Source: Bog-473 sp963745175
Lineage (GTDB): Bacteria; Actinomycetota; Acidimicrobiia; Acidimicrobiales; RAAP-2
Length of the DNA stretch: 64,000 bases
Assembly (NCBI GenBank): GCA_963745175.1
Contig: CAVUWK010000004.1
Coordinates: 1-64,000 of the forward strand
Direction of reading: 5' to 3'
Shown here: positions 18,346 through 26,616 of the stretch, piece after piece
Layout: each line of letters opens with the position of its first letter
Numbering within the stretch: the stretch's first letter is position 1
Notes under the pieces: generated by a model
The model's input: the letters and a program-made list of their open reading frames with translations, nothing else
Databases searched by the model: none
What the model was told of the DNA's origin: nothing
Made by a program: the position numbers and the translations under genes

Positions 18346-18494
18346 CCGGGCTCCTTCTGGGAATCAGACCTAAAATCCCAGTTAAACCCAACTATTTGGT
18401 CTTTGTAGGAGTCTACTCGACCACTCTGAAGGACTCTCGGAGACACCCATCGAGCGTTGCGCTCAACGCACTTCATCCCCGTCTGGTGGGTTGA

Positions 18495-18516
18495 TTTTGG
18501 TCTCACGCGACCAAAA
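18495..18516 (+). other. perfect 8-bp hairpin just before the truncated lipase
   Basis: TTTTGGTC (18495-18502) and GACCAAAA (18509-18516) are perfect inverted repeats around a 6-base loop. A related TTGGTCTTT at 18396-18404 is complementary to 18514-18522. It could be an operator, an element end or a structured leader; nothing decides between them. Confidence 0.45.
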
Positions 18517-18543
18517 GACCAAGTCCGGCCGAGGGTTAGACAA

Positions 18544-19457
18544 ATGACCATCTCTTTGGCGCAGGGCTTCGCCCTGTCTGTCCCCGATTACGAGGGACCT
18601 GGCGGTGATTTCGGCGCGGCCCGTCAACCTGGCTACGCCGTCCTCGACGGCATTCGTTCCGCCGAGCAGTTCTCACCCCTAGGTCTTCCGGGCGAGAGCA
18701 CCCCGGTGGGCATCTGGGGATACTCCGGGGGTTCGTTGGCCTCCGGATGGGCCGCGCAAGTCCAGCCGAGCTACGCCCCCGAGCTCAACCTTCGAGGAGT
18801 CGCGGTTGGCGGGTTCGTCACAAACATCGTCCAAGCCCTCAACCAGATCAACGGCGGGGAAGCCTCCGGCCTGATTGTGGCCGTTCTCGACGGCGTGGCC
18901 AGAACTGTCCCGGCACTGGCTACGGCGCTCGACACGTACCTGACTCCGGCCGGCAGTGGCGCGCTGGCGAACGGCGCTTCCCAGTGCGCGGCCGCCGACG
19001 TGGCCGAATATCCCTTTGTGAACGTGAGCAACCTTCTGACGATTCCCCCCGCTCAGTTCCTCGCCATTCCCTCCGTCCAGGCTGCCCTTGATCGGCTCAA
19101 CCTCGGTGGATCGGTCCCTGCTGCCCCAATGTTCGTCTACCACGCGGTGAATGACGAACTGATCCCCATTACCGGCACCGATGCCACCGTCGCGCCCTAC
19201 TGCGCGAAAGGAGATTCGGTCACCTACACCCGAGATGAGCTCAGCGAGCATCTCTCGTTGGCCGTGATCGGAGCGCCGGCCGCTCTGGGTTGGCTCACCC
19301 AACTCTCACTGGAGGCGCGGTGCCTCAGGGGTGCACCACGGCAACCATCCCGTCGATGCTGCTGACGGCTGGGGACCTCGACGACGCTTCCTCGGTGCTT
19401 CTTGCCGACCTGAGGGGATTGCTGGATCAGCCCATCGGCCCCGCCGCGTTCGGCTGA
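18544..19457 (+). pseudogene. secretory lipase (LIP family), 5'-truncated and frameshifted
   Basis: The preserved part starts at 'LAQGFALSVPDYEGPGGDF', which in fungal/actinobacterial secretory lipases lies over 100 residues into the protein, so the signal peptide and first third are missing. The nucleophile elbow 'GYSGG' and 'NDELIPI' (catalytic Asp) follow, with a candidate His in 'LSEHLSL'. Near 19308 the frame shifts; the other frame continues 'TGGAVPQGCTTATIPSMLL' to TGA 19455-19457. ATG 18544 is only the first Met of the fragment. It lies between the tRNA-Pro gene and a copy of its 3' end, so the loss is probably linked to insertion and deletion there. Confidence 0.72.
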
Positions 19458-19543
19458 CACACCCCAGCGCCAAAATCGCGCCGAATACTGACGAGGGGCT
19501 CAGGCCGGTCGGGAACTCGACTCCCTGAACAGGGACTTGTGAG

Positions 19544-19618
19544 TCGGGCTGCCCGGATTTGAACCGGGGACCTCTGCGTCCCGAACGCAGCGCGCTAACC
19601 AAGCTGCGCCACAGCCCG
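19544..19618 (-). tRNA. tRNA-Pro(CGG)
   Basis: On the minus strand: acceptor CGGGCTG/CAGCCCG, D-arm, anticodon stem CTGCG/CGCAG around loop TTCGGGA (anticodon CGG), T-arm CCCGG TTCAAAT CCGGG, discriminator A. CCA is not encoded. Confidence 0.96.
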
Positions 19619-19659
19619 TCCGCCCCCCGGGGGGAGCAAGCCGCCACACTACCGCGACG

Positions 19660-20604
19660 TCAGCCGGCAGCTTCCCCGGTGCCGTTGGCCGATTGGTCCC
19701 TGCCTCTCGCGCCGCTGTCGTCCGCACTCGCGGGGACTGCGCCGGGGTCGCCGCCGGCGAAGGTGGCCACCACCCGGGCCACCCGCCGTTTGTCCATCTC
19801 GACCACCCGCATGTCCCAGTCCCCGACGCGGACCTCCTCGCCCTCCGTGGGGATGTGGCCGAACCGCTCGAAGAGAAGCCCGCCCACGGTGACGTACTCG
19901 CCGTCCGGGATCTCGATGCCGATCCGCTCCCGCACATCGTCGACGTTCGTCTGCCCGTCAATCAGCCACCGTGTGTTGTCGACCCGGACGATGTCGGCCT
20001 CCTCCTCTTCGTCGAATTCGTCGTGGAGATCGCCCACCAGCGGCTCGAGGAGATCCTTCACCGTGAGCAGCCCCGCCACGCCGCCGTACTCGTCGACGAC
20101 GACGGCCACGGCCCGGTGGTGCTTGCGCATGTCGGCCAGCGCCTCCAGAACCCCGAGCGACTCCGGCAGGAGATAGGGCTGACGCACCTTGCGGGAGATC
20201 TCCAGTGGGCTGGGGTCGGTGGCATCCCTCGGTTCGTCACTGTCACCGTCACCGTGACCGCCGTCACGCGAGCCGGCTCGGTTGGTCCGGAAGATGTCGT
20301 TGACGAAGAGGATGCCGATCAGGTCGTCGAGATCGTCGTGCACCACCGGGAAGCAGCTGTGTCCCGACGTGCGCACTGCGTGGGCGATGTCCTCGGCGTG
20401 CACCGGGATGGTCAGGAAGGTGACGTCAACCCGCGGTGTCATCACCTCGCGCACGTCCATGTCCCGCAGATCGGCCAGGGCCTCGGTGATGAACCGCTCC
20501 TGTTCGGAGGCCTCAGCCTCGAGGGACTGGCTCTGCCGGTCCGTCCCTCCAGGCTCGTCGGCGCCGACCGAGCGGCGCCACAGTCGTCGTGATCGGTGCG
20601 ACAC
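19660..20604 (-). CDS. corC: CorC/HlyC-type protein with CBS pair
   Basis: This 314-residue soluble protein has two CBS domains (about 50-190; 'VMTPRVDVTFLTIPVHAEDI' and 'PESLGVLEALADMRKHHRAVAVVVDEYGGVAGL') and a C-terminal CorC_HlyC transporter-associated domain ('IEIPDGEYVTVGGLLFERFG'). The usual membrane DUF21 part is absent, as in CorC. A His/Asp/Gly-rich insert (about 110-130) is unusual. The family modulates Mg/Co efflux or uptake. It lies 12 bp downstream of a receiver-domain gene on the same strand. Confidence 0.85.
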   Translation of the reverse strand: MSHRSRRLWRRSVGADEPGGTDRQSQSLEAEASEQERFITEALADLRDMDVREVMTPRVDVTFLTIPVHAEDIAHAVRTSGHSCFPVVHDDLDDLIGILFVNDIFRTNRAGSRDGGHGDGDSDEPRDATDPSPLEISRKVRQPYLLPESLGVLEALADMRKHHRAVAVVVDEYGGVAGLLTVKDLLEPLVGDLHDEFDEEEEADIVRVDNTRWLIDGQTNVDDVRERIGIEIPDGEYVTVGGLLFERFGHIPTEGEEVRVGDWDMRVVEMDKRRVARVVATFAGGDPGAVPASADDSGARGRDQSANGTGEAAG

Positions 20605-20616
20605 GGCTGCGCCGGG

Positions 20617-21072
20617 TCAGATTCTGGTCTCGGGTCCCGCTTGCAGCTGGGGTCCGCCGCCCACCAGCACGGGTACGGGCGTGAACGAGTCGTCGGCGAA
20701 GGTGCCATCGTCGAGCAGCGCCGCGACGGCGCGCCGGAGGCGCAGCGGGTCGAGCGGCTTGACCAGCCAACCCTCGGCGTCCGATCGGCGGGCGAGGAAG
20801 ACGTCCGGTCGTCGATCGAGCAGCATGAGCACCGGAATGTGGTCCAGTGCGTCGTACGACTCCTGCAGCCGCAGCTCGAGGCAGACCGCCATGCCGCCCA
20901 TGTTGCCCATCTGCATGTCGACGATGAGCAGATCCGGCGATTCCTCGGCCACGAAGGCCACCACCTCGGGACCCGAGGTCACGGCGCGCACTTCGATGTC
21001 GGGCCCGCTGATGACCGCCTCCACGTCCTTGCGGAGCGTGGGTGCGTCGCTTGCGACCAGGATGGTCTGCAC
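20617..21072 (-). CDS. response-regulator receiver-domain protein
   Basis: This 151-residue single-domain receiver has 'LLIVDMQMGNMGG' holding the phospho-acceptor Asp and 'WLVKPLDPLRL' with the conserved Lys. No output domain follows, only a short tail. It sits 85 bp after the second ArsA gene and just before corC, all on the minus strand, but no kinase gene is near. Confidence 0.75.
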   Translation of the reverse strand: MQTILVASDAPTLRKDVEAVISGPDIEVRAVTSGPEVVAFVAEESPDLLIVDMQMGNMGGMAVCLELRLQESYDALDHIPVLMLLDRRPDVFLARRSDAEGWLVKPLDPLRLRRAVAALLDDGTFADDSFTPVPVLVGGGPQLQAGPETRI

Positions 21073-21157
21073 CGCGGGGACACTATCGGACCCGTCAGCG
21101 GGGCCGGAAACCCGGTCGCGCCCGGATCGGCTCTCGGCGCGGCGTGGGGGAGCGCGT

Positions 21158-22292
21158 TCAGGAGAAGAGTCGGTCGGCCGCCCGCTGCAGCCCGACCAGC
21201 TCGTGCACGTCCTGGCCGAAGAGAGGGATCCGTCCGACCGGCGCCGGCGCCACCTGCGCGGCCAGGCCGGAGAACGCTGATTCCTCCCGGGCCGCCACCG
21301 CGTTGAGCGCGGCCAGGTTGGCCTCCAGCGGCCTCGAGCCCTGGCGCGGGGCGCGTCGCCGGGTCCCCGGCCCCGTTGCCGAAGGCGGGCGCGATCCGGT
21401 TGATCACCAGCGCGGCCACCGCGACGTTGCGCTCGCCCAGCTTCTCGGCGAAGAAGCCGGCCTCGGTGATGGCGTCGGGCCGGGCGGAGGTGACCAGGAC
21501 GTATGCCGTGGCCGGGTCGGCCAGCAGTTCGTGTACCGCGCTGGCCCGGCTCCGGAAGCCGTCCTCCATTCCCTCGAAGGCCTGGAAGAAGCTGATCGCG
21601 TCCTCCACGATCTCGGCCCCGGCGACCTTGGCGATGGTGCGCAGCAGCGCCTGGGTGGCGACGCCGACCGCCCGCAGCGACATCCGGGTCGGCACCAGCA
21701 GGGCCCGGAAGAGCCGGTTCTCCAGGAAGCGGGTCAGCCGGCGCGGCGCGTCGAGCAGGTCGAGCGCGTTACGCGTGGGAGGCGTGTCGACGACCACGAT
21801 GTCGAATTCCTCGGACTGGACCAGCTCGTAGAGCTTCTCCATGGCCATGTACTCCTGCGTCCCCGAGAGCGCGCCGGCGAGATTCTGGTAGAGCCGGTTG
21901 CCCAGGATGGACTCGGCCTGCTCCGGCGTGCGGGCGTACCGCTGCACCAGGTCGTCGAAGGTGCCCTTCGAGTCGAGCATCAGCGCGTGGAGGTGGCCGG
22001 GCCAGTCGCCCGCCACCTCCGTCGGCGTGTTGGGCAGCGACTCCACTCCCAGCGCGTCGGCCAGGCGCCGCGCCGGGTCGACAGTGACCACGCACGAACG
22101 CCGCCCGGCCCGGGCCGCCGCCAGCGCGATGGTGGCCGACACCGTCGTCTTGCCGACGCCGCCCGACCCGCAGCACACCACGACGGAACGCTCGGTCACC
22201 AGGTCCGGCAGCGCCGCCAGTGGCAGGCTCCGGGCCCCGCCCGTCCCCTCCGCCGACTCCATGCCCTCCGGCTCCGCGCTGCCCGTGCTCAC
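21158..22292 (-). CDS. ArsA-like anion-transporting ATPase, second copy, frameshifted near its end
   Basis: GTG 22292 overlaps the TGA of the upstream ArsA gene (GTGA). The protein has a deviant Walker A 'CCGSGGVGKTTVSATIA', switch 'VTVDPARRLADALG' and 'DIVVVDTPPTRNALD', as in actinobacterial paired ArsA ATPases. After 'INRIAPAFGNGAGD' the frame changes (about 21345-21380) to 'PLEANLAALNAVAAREESAF' and ends 'VGLQRAADRLFS' at TGA 21158. Staying in the first frame would run on as nonsense across the next gene. A one-base error is likely. Members bind ATP and may act with WhiB in redox or envelope stress. Confidence 0.8.
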
Positions 22293-23317
22293 GCCGCCTC
22301 CTCGGGCACCAGCATCCCCACGGCGTCGGCCAACGCGACGGCCAGCTCCTGGGTCTGCGCCGGCCCGATGGAGGCGGCGTCGAGCGCCGGCACCAGGAGG
22401 TGGGGCAGTGGGAGGTCCCGGCGCAGCCGGTCGATCTGCTCGGCCGACACCGCATGGCGGGCCAGCCGGAAGCTCCGGGCCTCCTCGAGCGCGGCCAGAT
22501 GATCCGCCGCGACGGTCACACCGGCCGCCGCGGCCACGTCGGCCGCCGGTCGTTCCAGCCCGATCGGCTCGGGGTCGCAGGCGTTCACGATCACGGGGCC
22601 GAGCTGGACGCCTGCCTTGTCCTCGAGCGTGTAGGCGGACTCGATCGTCTCGGAGACCGGCAGCTCCTCGGGCAGGGTGACGAGGATCACCCGGCAGCGG
22701 GAGGGGTCGCTCAGCAGCTCCACCACGTCCTGGGCCTGGGTGCGCAGGGGTCCGCCCCGGGCGGCGCTGACCATCCCGCTGGCCGAGGTCAGGAACGTGA
22801 TGGCATGGCCCGTTGCCGGCGCGTCGACCAGGATCAGGTCGGCGGCGCCCTCCCGCTCCAACTGCTTCACCTTGCCGAGCACCAGCACGTCGCGGATCCC
22901 GGGGATGGCGGTCGCGACCACGTCGAGGACCCCCGAGCGGGCCAGGCGCTTGGACACGCGCCGCAGGCCGTGGTCCTCGAGATACTCCACGAGCGCGTCG
23001 TCGGGCGTAAGCCGCCGCGCCCGCACCGAGCCGGTCGCCCCGGCCGGGCCGCCCTGCCCGGCGGGGACGAGCAGGGCTTCTTCGTAGCCGAGGTCTCCGT
23101 GGCGGCCGAAGGCGGCCGTGATCCCCGACTTGCCCTCGAGCTCCACGATGAGCACCGATTTGCCCACCCCGGCAGCCATCTTGGCCAGGGCCGCGGTCAT
23201 CGTCGTCTTGCCCACGCCACCCTTGCCGGCGACGACGAGGACGTGGCTCTGTGCGCAGAAGGTCTCCACGTCCATGTTGGGGCGAGCGTAGTGGCCGGGC
23301 TTGCGCCGCAGATCCAT
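22289..23317 (-). CDS. ArsA-like anion-transporting ATPase, first copy
   Basis: This 342-residue SIMIBI-class ATPase has 'VLVVAGKGGVGKTTMTAALA' (Walker A with the signature Lys), 'LIVELEGKSGITAAFG' and 'LILVDAPATGHAITFLTS'. It is the upstream member of a tandem pair, translationally coupled to the second. In mycobacteria the equivalent pair (Rv3679-Rv3680) lies beside whiB4, the same arrangement as here. The start may be ATG 23317 or ATG 23275 (MDVETFCAQ); neither has a strong ribosome site. Arsenite transport itself is unproven for this subgroup. Confidence 0.85.
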   Translation of the reverse strand: MDLRRKPGHYARPNMDVETFCAQSHVLVVAGKGGVGKTTMTAALAKMAAGVGKSVLIVELEGKSGITAAFGRHGDLGYEEALLVPAGQGGPAGATGSVRARRLTPDDALVEYLEDHGLRRVSKRLARSGVLDVVATAIPGIRDVLVLGKVKQLEREGAADLILVDAPATGHAITFLTSASGMVSAARGGPLRTQAQDVVELLSDPSRCRVILVTLPEELPVSETIESAYTLEDKAGVQLGPVIVNACDPEPIGLERPAADVAAAAGVTVAADHLAALEEARSFRLARHAVSAEQIDRLRRDLPLPHLLVPALDAASIGPAQTQELAVALADAVGMLVPEEAA

Positions 23318-23416
23318 GGCCGTCCAAAGATCCTGGTCACACCCCTTGAAAGCGGCAACCCCCGGCGGTAGCTTGACCCCAGCGGGGGGATCCGAAGTGC
23401 CCTATCGGGGGGTTCG

Positions 23417-23674
23417 ATGCGCCAGGGACAAGATATGTGGCAGTTGAAGGCAGCGTGCAGGGGGCCGCAGGCTGCGGTGTTCTTCCCCCCGTCACACGCT
23501 GAGCGCAAGGAGGAGAAGGCCTTACGCGAGATGCGGGCCAAGACCATCTGCGACCAGTGCCGCGTCCGCGGCGAGTGCCTCGATTACGCCATTCGCATTC
23601 GCGAGCCCCACGGGATCTGGGGCGGCATGAACGAGATGGAGCGCAAGCTCATGCTCGACCGCCGGGCCAGCTGA
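23417..23674 (+). CDS. whiB: WhiB-family iron-sulfur transcriptional regulator
   Basis: This 85-residue protein has the four cluster-binding Cys (14, 45, 48, 54; 'CDQCRVRGEC'), the 'GIWGG' turn at 66-70 and a basic C-terminus (RKLMLDRR). WhiB proteins carry an O2/NO-sensitive 4Fe-4S cluster and work with the primary sigma factor. It diverges from the ArsA pair (99 bp between starts), matching the whiB4 locus of mycobacteria, so a WhiB4-like role in redox response is likely but inferred from synteny. Confidence 0.93.
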   Translation: MRQGQDMWQLKAACRGPQAAVFFPPSHAERKEEKALREMRAKTICDQCRVRGECLDYAIRIREPHGIWGGMNEMERKLMLDRRAS

Positions 23675-23695
23675 CCGCCGACCGCGATCCCCGCC

Positions 23696-24598
23696 TCAGT
23701 TCGTGGGCGTGATCTTCAGCTCCTGATCGGCCGCGAGCACGCCCCGGCTGTCGCACACGGCGCCGGGCTTGTCGCCGTCGACCGCGCAGATGCTGGCCGT
23801 GATCTCGTTGGCCGCGGTCACCACGGCCTGGGTCAGCGGGCTGGCCGGTGTCGCGAGATCGCCGGCGATCTGGCCCTGTGAGAGCCCGGTGAGGACACCT
23901 GGGGCGAAGCTGGCGCCGTTGAGGATCCAGCGGTTGGCCACGTCGAGCAGGGCGAAGGTATTGGTGCTCGCGCCGTAGCTGGCAACGGCCGCGGCCTGTC
24001 GGGCATCGGGCGTCTGCAAGTTGAGATAGCGCACCCCGGTGGGGTCCAGCGAGCTGTAGCGCTCCACCGACTCGAGGATCACGTACTTGCTCGTGTACGA
24101 GATCTTCCAGAAAGTGAACGTCGACAGGTCGGCGAACGCCGTGGTCGCGCTCGACTGCATCAACCCGAGCTGATTGAACGTGCCGAAGCGCGAGAGGGCG
24201 AGGATCAGGGGCCAGCGCTGGACGGCTGCGTACGGCGCGAACTCGGCCCCGTAGAAGAACACCACCGGCAACGGCGGCCCGCCGTTGGCCGCGGCCAACC
24301 ACGTCGTTGTGCTGCTGTGCCCGGCCGGCTGCGGCGCCAGCACCGGGTTGGCCGGCGAGCTCACCCCGACGGCGTCGTAGACCGAGGCGGGCACCGACGA
24401 GATGGTCGAGATGAGCGACGAGGGGGCCGGGCTGAAGGTCTCCACGGTCGACGAGGTGCTCGGCCCCGAGTAGTCCCGCACGAGGACCAGGGCACCGAGG
24501 AGGCAGATGGCGACGATGATGAGCGCGAGAGCGAGGTAGCGACGCGGGATGTGGCGCAACGCGGGCGCCGGCGCGGGCTCGGTGGCGGGCTGGCTCAT
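23696..24598 (-). CDS. membrane-anchored DUF929-like protein lacking the CPYC cysteines
   Basis: This protein of about 300 residues has one N-terminal membrane helix (YLALALIIVAICLLGALVLV) and an extracytoplasmic domain like DUF929, a thioredoxin-like family. Where family members usually read WCPYCAAERW, this one reads 'EFAPYAAVQRWPL': both active-site Cys are Ala. Downstream 'ALSRFGTFNQLGLMQSSA' matches the family well. Two Cys remain near the C-terminus (in 'SICAVDGDKPGAVCDSRG'). It is probably a non-catalytic paralogue. ATG 24598 is chosen because it sits just before the membrane helix; upstream codons are not conserved-looking. Confidence 0.65.
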   Translation of the reverse strand: MSQPATEPAPAPALRHIPRRYLALALIIVAICLLGALVLVRDYSGPSTSSTVETFSPAPSSLISTISSVPASVYDAVGVSSPANPVLAPQPAGHSSTTTWLAAANGGPPLPVVFFYGAEFAPYAAVQRWPLILALSRFGTFNQLGLMQSSATTAFADLSTFTFWKISYTSKYVILESVERYSSLDPTGVRYLNLQTPDARQAAAVASYGASTNTFALLDVANRWILNGASFAPGVLTGLSQGQIAGDLATPASPLTQAVVTAANEITASICAVDGDKPGAVCDSRGVLAADQELKITPTN

Positions 24599-24672
24599 GG
24601 ACCGGGTCAGGTTAGTCAAGGGGTGCCCTGGTTCCGGGGGCGCCGCCTCTTCCTGCCGGTACCCTCTCCGGC

Positions 24673-25668
24673 GTGCCTCCATCGGCCCCGCCGCCATCAC
24701 CACCCGCCGCTCCACCGGATCCGGCCCGGGTGGAGATCCGCCCGGCCGCCACGGTGATGCTCGTGCGCGACGCGCGAGCGCCGTCGGGCGGGACGTCCCT
24801 CGAGGTGCTCATGGTGCGGCGCAACCTGCGCTCGGACTTCGTGGGCGGTGCCTACGTCTTCCCCGGCGGTGCCGTCGATCCGCTCGACGGGGGTGCCGAG
24901 GCCGAGGCGCTCTGCACCGGGCGCACCGATGCCGGCGCCAGCACGCTGCTGGGCTTCGCGTCGGGCGGCCTGGCCTACTGGGTGGCCGTGGTACGCGAGA
25001 CCTTCGAGGAGGCGGGCATCCTCCTGGCCCGGCGCGAGGGCGGCCCCGACCTGTTGGCGGGGGACCAGGAGGTGGAGCGCTTCGTCACCGAGCGGGTGGC
25101 CGTCAACGCCGGGACGCGCCGCTTCCTCGACCTGTGCCGCGACGAGAACCTGCGCCTCACCGTGGGCGACATCCACTACTTCGCCCACTGGATCACCCCT
25201 CGTGGCGCCCCCCGGCGCTACGACACGCGGTTCTTCGTGGCAGCCGCACCACCCGGACAGATCGCCGCGCACGACGCCGGGGAGACCATCGCCGACGTAT
25301 GGATCTCGCCGCAGGACGCGCTGGCCCGCCACCGCGCAGGCGAGATCGAGATCATCTTCCCGACCATCCGCAACCTCCAGGTCATCGGGCGCTTCGCCAC
25401 CAGTGCCGCACTGCTGGCAGCGGCGGAGGAGGCCTCGAGCGCGGTCCCGGCCATCGAGCCGCGGGTGGTGCCCGACGGCAACGGCATGCGCATCGTGCTC
25501 CCGGGCGACCCCGGCTACGAGCGCGGGGCGGTGCCCGATCCCGGCGACGGCGCGGCGCGCGGCGACTTCAACGAGGCGGTGCGCGCCGTCTCCATGCGTG
25601 CCAACGAGGAAGGCCCCGATGCCGCGCCCGGACCTCGCCCGGCGGGACCCCCACCCGACGAACCGTGA
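24673..25668 (+). CDS. Nudix hydrolase, NUDT19-like with split Nudix box
   Basis: This 331-residue protein has 'GAYVFPGGAVDPLDGG' and, about 40 residues later, 'VVRETFEEAGILLA'. This is the interrupted Nudix box of the NUDT19/RP2p group, whose members cleave CoA-type pyrophosphates. A Pro-rich N-terminus and an Arg/Pro-rich C-terminus flank it. It starts at GTG 24673 and ends overlapping the MBL-fold gene by 4 bp (GTGA), so the two form one unit and may act on the same acyl or CoA metabolites. Confidence 0.8.
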   Translation: MPPSAPPPSPPAAPPDPARVEIRPAATVMLVRDARAPSGGTSLEVLMVRRNLRSDFVGGAYVFPGGAVDPLDGGAEAEALCTGRTDAGASTLLGFASGGLAYWVAVVRETFEEAGILLARREGGPDLLAGDQEVERFVTERVAVNAGTRRFLDLCRDENLRLTVGDIHYFAHWITPRGAPRRYDTRFFVAAAPPGQIAAHDAGETIADVWISPQDALARHRAGEIEIIFPTIRNLQVIGRFATSAALLAAAEEASSAVPAIEPRVVPDGNGMRIVLPGDPGYERGAVPDPGDGAARGDFNEAVRAVSMRANEEGPDAAPGPRPAGPPPDEP

Positions 25669-26564
25669 TCCCGCCGGTGCCGGACTTCGGCATCGGCCTC
25701 GCCCCCGTGCCGGGCCGGGTCGACGAGGTGGCACCGGGTGTCCTGCGGCTGACCGCCCCCAATCCGGGCCTCATGACCGGTCCGGGCACCAACACCTATC
25801 TGGTGGGACGCGCCGAGCCGGTCGTCATCGACCCCGGCCCCGCCGATGACGCGCACACGGCGGCCATCGTGGCCGCCGCCGCCCCGCTGGGTCCTGTGCG
25901 CACGATCCTCGTCACCCACACCCACGTCGACCACGCGCCCGGCGCGGCCGCGCTCGCCACGGCGACGGGGGCCCGGGTGGTCGGCTACGGCCCGGCGGAG
26001 GGCTTCGCGCCCGACGACTGCGTCGGCGAGGGGTGGAGCCTGTCCTGCCCCGGACCCCGGGCCGGCGGGCCCCTGACGCTGCGGGCGCTCCACACGCCGG
26101 GTCACGCCTCGGACCACCTGTGCTGGCTGGTCGAGGAGCATGCCCTCCTGCTCACCGGTGACCACGTCATGCACGGCTCGACCGTGGTGATCCGCCCGCC
26201 GGACGGCGACCTGCACCAGTACCTGACCAGCCTGACCCGCCTTCGTGACGCCAGGCCGCCCATCCGCACGCTGGCGCCGGGCCACGGGCGGCTGATGGAC
26301 CACGTGCCCGACGTCGTCGACGCCCTGGTGGCCCACCGCCTCGGGCGTCACGAAACAATCGCGACCGCGCTGAAGCGGAGCGGCGAAGGAACGGTCGACG
26401 AGCTGCTCCCCTTGGTCTACGGCGACGTGACCGAGCGGCAGCTCCCGGTGGCCCGCTTCTCGCTGTGGGCCCACCTGCGGGCGCTCGGCCAGGAGGGCAG
26501 AGCTGTCTGCTTCGATGGGGTGCCAGCCGAGAGCACCATCGAGAGCCGCTGGGCAGCCGCCTGA
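25665..26564 (+). CDS. MBL-fold hydrolase (LACTB2-like)
   Basis: This 299-residue metallo-beta-lactamase fold has the metal motif 'THTHVDHAPGA', 'HTPGHASDHLCW', 'LLTGDHVMHGS' and a later 'LAPGHGRLM', supplying the usual two-metal ligands. A C-terminal winged-helix-like region ('FSLWAHLRALGQEGRA') is typical of the LACTB2 group, which includes RNases and thioesterases. GTG 25665 overlaps the Nudix stop. The substrate is unknown. Confidence 0.85.
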   Translation: MIPPVPDFGIGLAPVPGRVDEVAPGVLRLTAPNPGLMTGPGTNTYLVGRAEPVVIDPGPADDAHTAAIVAAAAPLGPVRTILVTHTHVDHAPGAAALATATGARVVGYGPAEGFAPDDCVGEGWSLSCPGPRAGGPLTLRALHTPGHASDHLCWLVEEHALLLTGDHVMHGSTVVIRPPDGDLHQYLTSLTRLRDARPPIRTLAPGHGRLMDHVPDVVDALVAHRLGRHETIATALKRSGEGTVDELLPLVYGDVTERQLPVARFSLWAHLRALGQEGRAVCFDGVPAESTIESRWAAA

Positions 26565-26616
26565 ACCGAACGGGCACCGGAACTCCGGAGCTCCAGCGCC
26601 CGCTGCGCGCCCGGCC

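Noticed and set aside
18351..18385. tRNA-Leu-like stretch (CCTAAAATCCCAG)
   Set aside because: No D-arm, T-arm or acceptor stem can be built around it.
18376..18400. Integron attC-like cores (GTTAAAC and ACCCAAC)
   Set aside because: The two core boxes overlap in the wrong order and no paired inner boxes or gene cassette are seen.
20979..23327. 782-codon minus-strand frame spanning both ArsA genes
   Set aside because: Its first part is a shadow of the first ArsA gene; only the middle is the real second ArsA frame, which needs a frameshift to end properly.
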